Assembly (NCBI GenBank): GCA_038087015.1
Contig: JASBNA010000079.1
Location: forward strand, 62,001-126,000
Reading direction: 5' to 3'
Length of the DNA: 64,000 bases
Source of the DNA: Cerrena zonata
Taxonomy: Eukaryota > Basidiomycota > Agaricomycetes > Polyporales > Cerrenaceae
Within the stretch, counting starts at the first letter, position 1. Each line of letters begins with the position of its first letter. The translations under genes were made by a program, and so were the position numbers. Shown here piece after piece: positions 10,864-20,362 of this stretch. The notes under the pieces were generated by a model. It made no database searches. It was given only the letters and a program-made list of their open reading frames with translations, and was not told the origin of the DNA.

Positions 10864-12126
10864 GGGAAAAAGAAGAAACTAATTTGAAAAATTTGAAATA
10901 TTTGGTTTTTTACAACTCACGGTGTAATCACCTAACAAAAACAACAGAAAAAACAGTGTAGCGAAATAAACCCAAATAAAACAATGTCTCGGGAACCACG
11001 CAAACTGGGAAAATTTGGCCGAAAAAAGCTAAATTCGCTAACCAGGAAATTCAATTGAATGACTGGATGACTGGGTGTGACCAGATGGGCTTAATGGCAC
11101 TGACCGGGGGGAAAACTGAGCAGCTGAGCACCGAGTATTACTGATATGACTAATTGACTGGCTAAAGGTTATTTCTGGTTTCAATTAGGCTCAAAACGGA
11201 TGTGAAACAATCTTGTTGGGCCCTGTCTGATAATTGGGGTTGCTATGAAATCAGCTAATTAGGAAGTTGGTGGTTGGGTGTACTGATAGTTGGCTGGTGT
11301 ACGGGGGTACTGCTGGGAGGAAATCTTATCGGAGTCTGGATATTTAGTGATTTATATTGGTAAAGACGGTGGCAATACTGAAAAATGTTAAATCAATGGC
11401 ATCAACCCAACAGAAGCATCGCCATTACAATTAAGCGTGAGATCTGCATTTACAATCGGCGCTTTTAATGGTGTCCCGTCCCCGGGTTAATCCTCGAGGT
11501 TGGGTTGGTCATTCATGCTAATAGTCCCTTTGAGTATATAGATGGATTGAATGGCATTATATTGTTTTAAAATGTATGTAATTTTACTAAATGGTTGCCA
11601 ATTGCGAAATACTTGGAATACTTCACATGGCTGCATTCTCCGATATGTCCAGGGGAGGTAGCTGGTTAATCATTTTGATCTGATACCCCTTGGGTATGAT
11701 CCGGCCCGTCACCGCCGTTTGGTTGGTTCCTAGCACCCGGGGCTAATCCTGGTGAATGTTGACTTAAAAATCATTTCAACTCCTGGTGCGTCGGGAGATT
11801 GTGTTGCACCAAGGTATTTTAATGGATCGAATTACTCAATTGATTGTCTGGGGTATTGTTTTCTGAGAATGCTTGTGCATTTTGATATCCCTTATCCCTT
11901 CAATGATCATTAGTCTGATTAGGATGCTATATACACTTTACAACTGATCTAGGGTATTTCCCAATCAAGAACATTCATATTGATACATTTAATAAAAATA
12001 ATAATGTTTTTCAATTACTTACAATTTATATACAATTGTAATAAACAGAGACAGAACAAAACAACTACAATTACCCTATATATAGGTATACCTAGGAATA
12101 ATTGGTTGGACATTAAACTAACCTTC
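10864..12126. other. Long STB3 upstream region, no gene found
   Basis: The 1.26 kb between STB3 and the 3' end of STM1 has no frame with a recognisable product and no tRNA-like T-loop. It is richer in G and C than other gaps, with short palindromic patches (CCCGGG near 11481, GCACCCGGGG near 11731). A long 5' region fits a regulated transcription-factor gene, and an unannotated RNA is possible. Confidence 0.4.
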
Positions 12127-13234
12127 TTATAAAGATGGGAAGTTTTTGTCATCCAATGGTTTTTTATCGGCAGTGGTTGCTTTAGAAGATGGTTTTCTAC
12201 CACCTTGAGCATTGGCACCACCTCTTCTACCACCTCTCTTGAAGTTACCTCTAGCAGATTCGGATCTGAAAGGTTTTTGTTCATCAGCAAAAGTAGCTTC
12301 AAAATCTAAAAATTTTTTTTCCTTTTGAGATTTTTGTTTGGCCTTTTTAGCAACACTTGATTCAACAAAAGATTCTTGTTGTTTAGCAACAACTTCACCT
12401 TGAGACCATTTTTCTTCAGCACCTTCGTTAGCTTTTCTCAAGTTTTTACTACCATCTAATTCTTGTTGTTTGATTTTTAATTCAGCAAAATAATCATTTA
12501 AAGATTTTTTTGGAGCAACAGCTTCAGTGGTGGATTCACCGGATTCAGCTTCTAAATCTTCAACAGCATCTTGTAAACCTTCGGTTTCATCTTGTAATTC
12601 GGATTTATCATTACCACCCCATCCTTGTCTAACTTTTTTACCAGAATCAGCTTTACCGGATCTGGAGTGACGGTCAAATGGTCTTTTATAGTGTTTGGAT
12701 GGAGTAGATGATGGAGCTTCAACGTTTTTGTTGTTGTTTCTAGATTTTAAAGCACCTTCATTACCAGTTGGCTTTGGCTTGTTTTTAGATCTAGATGGAT
12801 CAGCTTTGGCTGGAGCAACATCCTTCTTTTTAGAAGATGAAGTGTTCTTAACAACTTCCCTGATTGGTAATTGTGGAGTGGAATCGTCTTCCACGTCGTT
12901 ACCTAATAAATCGTATAAGTTCTATTCAAGGTTAGTATATGGTTATTTTCTTCTTCTTCTCAATGGGTATCGAGTATCTTCTTCAAAAATTTCATGACAA
13001 AATTTCTTCTTCGCTTCCATCCTGCTGATTTCACTCCCATCACCACATCTTTCCACAGCTTTCCATCTCACTACTGAATTATTTCTTCAATCTTTCATGA
13101 TACGTTTTTCAATCGTTCATGATACTTTTTCAAGCTCCGTCCAACCCTCTCTCGGGGACTAATTGAGAATACCCTTATCCATGGGGAAAAAAAAAATCTC
13201 TTCACGAATTACATACTTTGTTTTCAAATGACAT
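12127..13234 (-). CDS. STM1: Stm1-like ribosome-associated (dormancy) protein, two exons
   Basis: The gene is spliced: exon 1 is 13217-13234 (MSFENK) and exon 2 is 12127-12921, giving 270 residues (S. cerevisiae Stm1 has 273). Across the junction the protein reads NLYDLLGNDVEDD, the Stm1 N-terminal motif, followed by KKDVAPAKADPSRSKNKPKP and TGNEGALKSR, all conserved in Stm1. Stm1 sits in the mRNA tunnel of idle 80S ribosomes, clamps the two subunits under nutrient stress and also binds G-quadruplexes. The middle is Glu-rich and helical; the C-terminus has an RGG-like patch (FKRGGRRGGANAQGG) of the hyaluronan/mRNA-binding family. The alternative start at a GTG (12892-12894) would lose the conserved N-terminus. 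Confidence 0.9.
12922..13216 (-). other. Intron in STM1
   Basis: The 295-bp intron begins with GTATGT (13211-13216), has a TACTAAC branch point at 12931-12937 and ends in TAG (12922-12924). Splicing joins the six codons of exon 1 in frame to the conserved NLYDLLGND start of Stm1. Confidence 0.88.
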
Positions 13235-13842
13235 GATTTGTCGTTTAGTTCTGTATTCAATCTGTGTAGAAAGAAAGGAAACTTATTGCAATTAAAAAAG
13301 AAGGTGAAATTATTTTCATCGTTGAAACTTTGCTGGGAAAACTCAGAAAAAAAATTTTCAACGAACGACCAAAAATTCTCACCACACATTTTTACCAGTC
13401 ACAAAAACTAGTTTTGCAAGCTTCAAATTTAGCAACTACTGCTAACTACGTTTATAACTACGACAACCTCAATATACCAATTACAAAAAGACGTCAAATA
13501 GCAACAGTCCTAGCAATACCACTGAGCAAGTGTGCTACTTGTAATTGTGATTCAATAAAACGGCTGAAAATTTTTTTTTTTCAACTAATCAAGTAAGACT
13601 AGTCAAGCTAATGAACGAAAAAACATAGCAAATTGCTGCACTCGAAAACATCCGTACTGTTTCGTCAGCAATCGCATGGCTTTAGGCCTCTTCACATAGA
13701 CCTTAGCTGAACTGTTAATATTGTTTCACTTTTACCCTAGTATTGGCCTCTTCGTCTTGACTAGCCGTAGCCAAGGAGTGCTCAAATATACGCATACCAG
13801 GTGCTAGTTCCCACTGTTTGTCCAGCGTATTTTTCAGCCTGG

Positions 13843-13862
13843 CCCCCCCCCCCCCCCCCCCC
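13843..13862. repeat. Homopolymer of 20 C
   Basis: An uninterrupted run of 20 cytosines in an AT-rich intergenic region. Long G/C runs are rare in yeast genomes and the exact length is uncertain in most sequencing. Confidence 0.85.
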
Positions 13863-13916
13863 TCAAATAAAAAGACCTCGAGGGGGTCGTGTACGCGGAG
13901 GGTTTGGCTTTTATGT

Positions 13917-13926
13917 GTCACGTGAC
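13917..13926. promoter_or_regulatory. Perfect GTCACGTGAC palindrome (E-box, Cbf1/Pho4 type)
   Basis: A ten-base palindrome centred on CACGTG, about 680 bp upstream of the STM1 ATG. In yeasts this core with flanking GTCA/TGAC is the preferred site of the bHLH factor Cbf1, which in Candida also acts at ribosomal-protein promoters. Function here is inferred. Confidence 0.4.
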
Positions 13927-14149
13927 TAAAAACGACTCAGTTAAACGGGGAAAGTAGACTATTGCTGCAAAACTTACAACTATGAATTAAAGGTATAACA
14001 TTTTAATTTTGCAGGAAAGTGAAATGAAGTATAATGTAATAACGACAGAGAACAAAACGAAACAGAGATAAAACACAAATGGAAAGGAATATATAGAGAA
14101 GTATAAAGAACAAACAAGAAAAATAAAGGAGAAGGAAAAATATTATTAA

Positions 14150-17100
14150 CTATTCTTGAGCTTTATTAACAAAAGCATCACCGACTCTTCCCAAGAAACC
14201 TTTAACAGCAGCCCTAAGATCGGAACTCATGCTTTTGGAAAATAAACTCAAGGTTAACTCATATAATACTGGAGTATATTTGAGGAAATCATCCTCATCG
14301 AGCTCAACGTAACCATGATATATTTCAACAATGACTGGTTTCCAAGTAGAAATATTTCTTTGTTGGTTTGTTTCATCAAATTCGGTGTACCTTTCAATGA
14401 TTGTAGTACATAATGGAATGATTGAATTCAAAATATCTTTTTTAGTTTGAGTTGAAGTCTTATCATCATCACAGTACATTCTAAACATTATGTTTAAATA
14501 AACTGCCAGAGAACTTGATTCTTGTTTTAATAAATTAGGTAATCTTTCGATAACACCCGCATTCCATAATCTGACTCTTAAATCATAATCATCATTAAAT
14601 TTCTTAGCAAATTTATAACTTTCATTTAACAAATTAGCTAATCTAATCAAATAATTATAAGGAATACTTTCATAAAAAATTTCATTTTCAAATAATTCAC
14701 TCAAGGTTTCAATCATTAATAATTGTAACACACATTTGACAACAATCAGCGATTTTTCTCGAGATTTTCTTAATCTAGCTTCAGTATCATCAACTATACT
14801 ACTAGAAAGCTTATTAACTTTTGGTGAGCTTGGGTCATTCAAATCAATGGTTGATCCAACATCATTATCTTCTCGGTCCTCAATATAATTACTTTGTTTT
14901 AATGGATCAGATGTAAATAATTCTTTAGCGGTAGTTAAATCAAATAAATTTTCAAATGCATCACTAATAAGACTCCATTGATCATGATTGAATTTGGTAC
15001 TATTATCAATCAATAATGTATATAAACAGGATCTACCGATCCTTGCAATTGTATCATTTTCTTGACAAATACATGATATAACTAATTCAAGGTATCCTTC
15101 AATCATCCTGCTTAATGATTCAAAATAATGAGTGAATAATGATATCATATTTCTTAATGCTTGGATCAAAGTGGTCGATAACCATACACTTAATCGATCA
15201 ATATCTTTTGGTGTCATACTTGAAGTACTTGATGGGCTTCCTGGAGCGCTGGTATAACTTTCGTCGATATTATTTAATTCCCAATGATTACTTAAAACAC
15301 TGAAAATTGGAAATAATAATTGTCGACAAATCAAATCCCAAAAATCATTTTCAAAATATGCCCCATATTCTAATAAACTATCAAATAAATGAGTCAATGC
15401 TCTAGATCTAACTTCTAGTTCTTCTCCAGTCATTATAATATCATGAAATCCAAATAATACAGGGAACCAAAGTCTTACCAAATTATCATTTTTATCATTC
15501 TTTCCATCCTTATTAGTAACAGTTAAGGATTTTCCATTACTTTCATGTTTACTAAAACTGAGGTCAGCAACTTGTTTGATTAATTTCAGTAACACTTCCA
15601 ATGATAGTAAACTAAGTCTTTGGAATTTTTCATTCTTTGCAATTTCAGTGAAACACACCACTAAATCAGCAAATGATTCTTGGTTAGTCACTTCATCAGC
15701 AAATTCATTATTAATCCAACTTGCCATCTTGAAAGTTTTTGATACTAATGACTCACGAGGTTCCTTTGATGCAGCGGTCAAAACTCCAAAAATTGTTTTC
15801 CATCCTGATTTGATTTGTGTGGCTCTTGCTAGAATCATATTATTAATACATTCCAATACCATATCTTTGACCTCAATTGAATTGTTATAAATGATTATAT
15901 GCTCGAAGGGTCTTAAAAATTCTTTTTGAAATTTGAAATGTGACAATTCATCAATATCTAAAAACCTCATGGATAATTGTCTTAATGAATCCAAAGCAAA
16001 AAATACTATAGCCAGATTTGAATGAGTACCAACTTTATTAAATGTTTCACCCATTATAGACCATAATTGTGACCATTCAAGACGAATACGATTCATATTA
16101 TAGTAACAAATATCAACAACTTTTTGCAATGAAAACATTCTTGGATTAGCACTTTGACCTGATGACTCAATTTCTTCAGACGAAACTTCACTCAATGCTT
16201 TAACAAAATCGACCATACTTTCACCGGATAAATTAGCACTATTGGTAAATACCTTATCAATGGAAACTTCTAAAGCAGTTTGCGATAACAAATATGCAGC
16301 TTGTGGAGTCAAATGCTGATTGTAAAACTTGTTAGCTGCATTTTGCGATGCTGTAGTAGAATTTGTAAATGAAGAAAAGAAGCTTGAATTACTTGCATGA
16401 GCAGCTGAGCTTTCAAGAGATGATCTATTGACTAGCTTAGCCACAGAAACGTCAGGAATAGAATCCTGATCGACACCTTGAGCTATCAATTGTAGTCTTT
16501 CCAATTGTGAGATGGAGGTCAATATTTGAATCCAAGCATTCTTCAAATTATCACCTTCACTCACGGCAATATCAAGCATTATGTAAATAGCTTGAACATT
16601 CTTTGGTTTCATTTCTTCATAATTATTCAAATTTTCGAATTGAACTAAAGCACCAATAAATGAAGTTCTTGCATAGTCCAAGTCAAACATACAAGCAATT
16701 TTGATAGATAACTTGATACCCTCTAAGCATATTTTCAGGACATCATCCTCGTCATATTCTTTGAATGGAGGAGTTAATCCGGCTAAAATGGACATCCATA
16801 AAGTATCAAAGATTGATTTAACATGATGAACATGAGAGGCTGCATAGAAAATACTGTTACCACTGGCATCATCTGACTTAAGCTTTTTACCTAAATTTCT
16901 AACTAATTTTTCTGTCTTTGTTGACATTTCTTTAGATGCATGAATGTAAGCTTCACGGCTCAAATCACGCCCACCAAAGAAACCAACAGATTGATTAGAG
17001 TTATTTGCAACATTCAAGTCACCAGCTAATAAAGCAGCGTGTTGTTCAGATTGTAATTTAATTTCATTCAGCTGAATCTCATCATAAATACTAGTCAAAA

Positions 17101-19900
17101 GCTCTTTTGGTAAATCTTGACCATCATTAATACCCGAATTATTCATAATGAAACTTTCCACCGTCATTCTATTTTTGATTTGAGGTGAATGTAAATCAGT
17201 ATTCAATAAAATCACTGAGTATGATAAGATATAGGCAGCATCAGCATTACGGAAAACAGTTGGGTTACCCAAAACATATCTTTCGGCAAATTTCAACATA
17301 AATCTATCAATCTTTTGAGCTTCACCGGGTAATCTAAATGATTGTAAAAAGCGTCTCATTGCATCAACGAATCCGGCATTAGTGAATTCCATTTCATCAA
17401 CAAAGGCATGCATGATAGCAATGTTTTTTTCGTCACCTTCACCCAAGTATTCACCAATTGTAGCTTTATCTAAACCATCGGTTTCTAATAGGAAGACTGC
17501 AATCTCGCGGGGATCATCTCGTTTGATGAATTCATTATCCAAGAAGAACTTGATACCTTTCTTTGGCTTTTGATTGAATTGTTTAATACCTTCCAAGAGT
17601 TGTTTTTTACGTTGTTTCAAGCTTTCAAACTGTTCAGGATCATCTGTCTCATTAACAGCCTCATTGGTTCCATTATTAGTCCCAATGAAAGAAGGATTTC
17701 TGGAATTATTTGCAGTTGAGTTACCCGAATCAACAGTAGCTGATCTTTCCCTTCCATTTGAAAGCAAACCATTTGATACATTTTCTAATTTTTTATTGGA
17801 ATTAATCCCTTTTTGAGCCCATGAATACAATGATCTCAAAAATGCAACAGAACAACTTATCGAGGTCATCTTTAATGCATATTCTAATGGGAAGTGATTA
17901 TAGATATCCGGTTCAGGTGGTTTTGATGTCATAGTACTAGTAGTCAAATTAGCTATTTTATTGATATCATAGACAGATATACCCTTTCTTTTGTTTTCTT
18001 GGTACGCTGCTTTCTGATTAGCTGTCACCTCTACTCTTGCTAGAGATAGCTTTGTAAGATAGTCAATTAATTTTTCACATATATTTGACATATTACTATC
18101 ACAGTCATAATTTAAGTAAAATTCAATGATACATCGAGAATCATTACAAAGTCTTTCTATGATTGATAATAAATATCTTTTTTGGTGTGGAGTGGAAGTT
18201 TTCATTTCTGCAACTGGGAAATATATCTCATCCCAGAAAACTGGAATTTCGTCTTTGAATTCAGATCTTAAATTAGAAATTATTAACCAGAGAATTTCCA
18301 AAGTTAATTCAAAAACGGGTGCTAACGGAGATGCAGCATTCCTAGCAATTGCAACACTAAGATAATCTCTAACTGTATTGATTAATCTAGCTGGTTTATT
18401 GTTGGATGATAATAATACAACGTCATGATTTAAGAAAATATCAATATTTTCTCTGAGAATAGTATGAATAATGTGTAATGATAATAGTTTTGATCTTACT
18501 GAATGAGACCTCATATCCAAAGTTTCAGAATCTAAAGATTTGATCGAAAGCTTACACATGGATCTAAAAATTAAGAAAGCATCTTTCACAGCTAAATCTT
18601 CATCCTTCTCGCTGGCTTTATTAGCTTCATCAACGCGATCTAAATCATTAGCTTCATTGTTGAAGTTTTCCAAATTCTCAAGAGTTAATTTAACACCAGT
18701 GCCTGAGGTTTCGGCAAGGTCATCTTTACTTCCAGCCAGGGATTTCAAATTGAGGGTACTACTAGTTTTGCTTCTTGAACTTAAAGAATCTGTAATTCTT
18801 TGGAAAACTGCTCCTATCACTTGAGTCAATATACCCTGGGCTACTGCTTGATTTCGTGGGACCAATGAGAAAATAAAAACATTGTAAATCTGTCTTACTG
18901 CTTTTAATAGAGAAGCACCATGGCAAGGCATAAGTAAAATACTATGCATTAATGCTCTTACAACTTGTAATTCAACTTCAGGGTCAGTACCTTCACCATC
19001 GAAACAAGATGCGACAACGTCGACTGAGTCATCTGTTAACCTGACTTTATCTTCATCATCATCAAACAGCGCGTAATCAAACAATTTTGCGAATAAATCA
19101 ACAGCCTTTGACTTTAAATCATTACTAGAAGATTCACAAGTGAGTTTTAAAGCGTTGAATAATACGTGAGGATCTCTTGAATTGTTATCATTCAATGAGT
19201 CAATTGCTTTTTGTACTGCATTTTTCAATTCTTCATTTTTTTTTGCTTCCTTACTCATCATAATGAGATCAAATGTTTTCTTGAATATTTGGGTATTGTC
19301 AACTGTAGCATTCGAGCTTAAAGAAATAGTTGATTGTTGGCGAGTGTGAGTTCGAGAAGATAAAGAGGCAACACGCAGCGGGTGGCCTGAGGTGGTATCT
19401 TCATGAATTGAAATTTCTGGTGTTTGTGGAATCGTAGGGGTAGTAGCTCCATTTGATTCTGCTTGTCCATTAGAGGGTATTGGTGTGGAATCTGGGGCAT
19501 TATCTACTTTTTCTTCGTCTTGAAGCTTTTCTTTTTGTTGGGTATTAGGTACATCTTTTTCAGGAACTTGAGGTGGTTCAACACCTTCATGTTTTTCATC
19601 AGTCTTTTTCTCATCCAATTCATCTTCCTTATCTGTCGCAAGATTAGCTTTATCATCCTCGTCATTATTATTATTAGGAGTATTAGTAGTAGATTCTTCA
19701 CTTGGCCTTTCATTCACTTTATCTTTAGGGGTATCATCCTTGTGATTCTCTTTTAGAGCAATCTCTTCCAAGCTATCGCCATTGGAATTTACATCTACCA
19801 GTTTCTGTGAAGGTTCATCAACAACTGTCGAGGAACCTGTTTCCGGATTGTCATTAGCAGATCCATCCTTAATAGCGGCACTAGGATCGTCGTCAGTCAT
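14150..19900 (-). CDS. SEC7: Sec7, Arf guanine-nucleotide exchange factor of the trans-Golgi
   Basis: The 1916-residue product is a large BIG/Sec7-type Arf-GEF that activates Arf1/2 at the trans-Golgi for vesicle formation. After an acidic, Ser/Thr/Glu-rich N-terminus (about 1-190) come the DCB and HUS helical domains (HUS block YLNYDCDSNMSNICEKLIDYLTKL near 610). The catalytic Sec7 domain spans about 790-985, with the glutamic finger at Glu860 in RLPGEAQKIDRFMLKF and the AYILSYSVILLNTDLHSPQI motif. HDS domains fill the C-terminal 900 residues. S. cerevisiae Sec7 is 2009 residues. The start ATG is at 19898-19900. The frame is intact over 5.7 kb. Confidence 0.95.
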   Translation of the reverse strand: MTDDDPSAAIKDGSANDNPETGSSTVVDEPSQKLVDVNSNGDSLEEIALKENHKDDTPKDKVNERPSEESTTNTPNNNNDEDDKANLATDKEDELDEKKTDEKHEGVEPPQVPEKDVPNTQQKEKLQDEEKVDNAPDSTPIPSNGQAESNGATTPTIPQTPEISIHEDTTSGHPLRVASLSSRTHTRQQSTISLSSNATVDNTQIFKKTFDLIMMSKEAKKNEELKNAVQKAIDSLNDNNSRDPHVLFNALKLTCESSSNDLKSKAVDLFAKLFDYALFDDDEDKVRLTDDSVDVVASCFDGEGTDPEVELQVVRALMHSILLMPCHGASLLKAVRQIYNVFIFSLVPRNQAVAQGILTQVIGAVFQRITDSLSSRSKTSSTLNLKSLAGSKDDLAETSGTGVKLTLENLENFNNEANDLDRVDEANKASEKDEDLAVKDAFLIFRSMCKLSIKSLDSETLDMRSHSVRSKLLSLHIIHTILRENIDIFLNHDVVLLSSNNKPARLINTVRDYLSVAIARNAASPLAPVFELTLEILWLIISNLRSEFKDEIPVFWDEIYFPVAEMKTSTPHQKRYLLSIIERLCNDSRCIIEFYLNYDCDSNMSNICEKLIDYLTKLSLARVEVTANQKAAYQENKRKGISVYDINKIANLTTSTMTSKPPEPDIYNHFPLEYALKMTSISCSVAFLRSLYSWAQKGINSNKKLENVSNGLLSNGRERSATVDSGNSTANNSRNPSFIGTNNGTNEAVNETDDPEQFESLKQRKKQLLEGIKQFNQKPKKGIKFFLDNEFIKRDDPREIAVFLLETDGLDKATIGEYLGEGDEKNIAIMHAFVDEMEFTNAGFVDAMRRFLQSFRLPGEAQKIDRFMLKFAERYVLGNPTVFRNADAAYILSYSVILLNTDLHSPQIKNRMTVESFIMNNSGINDGQDLPKELLTSIYDEIQLNEIKLQSEQHAALLAGDLNVANNSNQSVGFFGGRDLSREAYIHASKEMSTKTEKLVRNLGKKLKSDDASGNSIFYAASHVHHVKSIFDTLWMSILAGLTPPFKEYDEDDVLKICLEGIKLSIKIACMFDLDYARTSFIGALVQFENLNNYEEMKPKNVQAIYIMLDIAVSEGDNLKNAWIQILTSISQLERLQLIAQGVDQDSIPDVSVAKLVNRSSLESSAAHASNSSFFSSFTNSTTASQNAANKFYNQHLTPQAAYLLSQTALEVSIDKVFTNSANLSGESMVDFVKALSEVSSEEIESSGQSANPRMFSLQKVVDICYYNMNRIRLEWSQLWSIMGETFNKVGTHSNLAIVFFALDSLRQLSMRFLDIDELSHFKFQKEFLRPFEHIIIYNNSIEVKDMVLECINNMILARATQIKSGWKTIFGVLTAASKEPRESLVSKTFKMASWINNEFADEVTNQESFADLVVCFTEIAKNEKFQRLSLLSLEVLLKLIKQVADLSFSKHESNGKSLTVTNKDGKNDKNDNLVRLWFPVLFGFHDIIMTGEELEVRSRALTHLFDSLLEYGAYFENDFWDLICRQLLFPIFSVLSNHWELNNIDESYTSAPGSPSSTSSMTPKDIDRLSVWLSTTLIQALRNMISLFTHYFESLSRMIEGYLELVISCICQENDTIARIGRSCLYTLLIDNSTKFNHDQWSLISDAFENLFDLTTAKELFTSDPLKQSNYIEDREDNDVGSTIDLNDPSSPKVNKLSSSIVDDTEARLRKSREKSLIVVKCVLQLLMIETLSELFENEIFYESIPYNYLIRLANLLNESYKFAKKFNDDYDLRVRLWNAGVIERLPNLLKQESSSLAVYLNIMFRMYCDDDKTSTQTKKDILNSIIPLCTTIIERYTEFDETNQQRNISTWKPVIVEIYHGYVELDEDDFLKYTPVLYELTLSLFSKSMSSDLRAAVKGFLGRVGDAFVNKAQE

Positions 19901-20362
19901 ATTTATTCTAAGTTCTGAACGATATCAAAAAGCAATTGATTATAACCTGGCTTTTCTTTCAGTATTGATAAACAGAACTTTCGATATTACGTCTCAATTT
20001 CTTTGATTAACTTTCTTGTTTTTGTATTCTTCTATAGATCGGTGTTTTCTTTCTTTAAAGTAATACTTTTTTATCGGTCTCGCTCACCCATTTTTTTTTC
20101 CACTCGCTGGCTGGTTTTTAATTCTTTTTTTTTTTTTCTTTCTGTCAGTTTTTCAGGCTTTTTTTTTTTTGGTTCAAATCTCGCAGGCACAGTTGGGGTT
20201 CGATCTCAATACTTAATCACCTAAACACTATGATTGTTGGATCTATTGGGTTTAATTGGACAAGATAAGAGAAGAAGTCTACAATCTACTGAATTTTTTA
20301 TCAAAAGATACTTATATTGAATAGTTATTTAAAAAAACAATACATAAATAGTTAAATCAGAT
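19901..20362. other. SEC7 upstream region / FAS2 3' region
   Basis: AT-rich stretch with several T-runs on the plus strand (about 20090-20170), that is A-tracts upstream of SEC7. I see no gene. Confidence 0.5.

Larger units (their letters stand above)
13235..14149. promoter_or_regulatory. STM1 upstream region / SEC7 3' region
   Basis: The 0.9 kb holds no convincing gene. Two RRPE-like AAAATTTT-type stretches lie near 13350 and 13566, a GTCACGTGAC palindrome is at 13917-13926, and a 20-base C-run is at 13843-13862. RRPE and CACGTG (Cbf1-type) sites both fit a translation-related gene such as STM1, but no binding is shown here. An 88-codon plus-strand frame at 13330-13596 was not accepted. Confidence 0.45.

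Noticed and set aside
13330..13596. 88-codon plus-strand frame upstream of STM1
   Set aside because: No motif, overlaps the STM1 promoter, and composition is intergenic.
15576..15890. 104-codon plus-strand frame inside SEC7
   Set aside because: Antisense shadow of a conserved gene with no family features.
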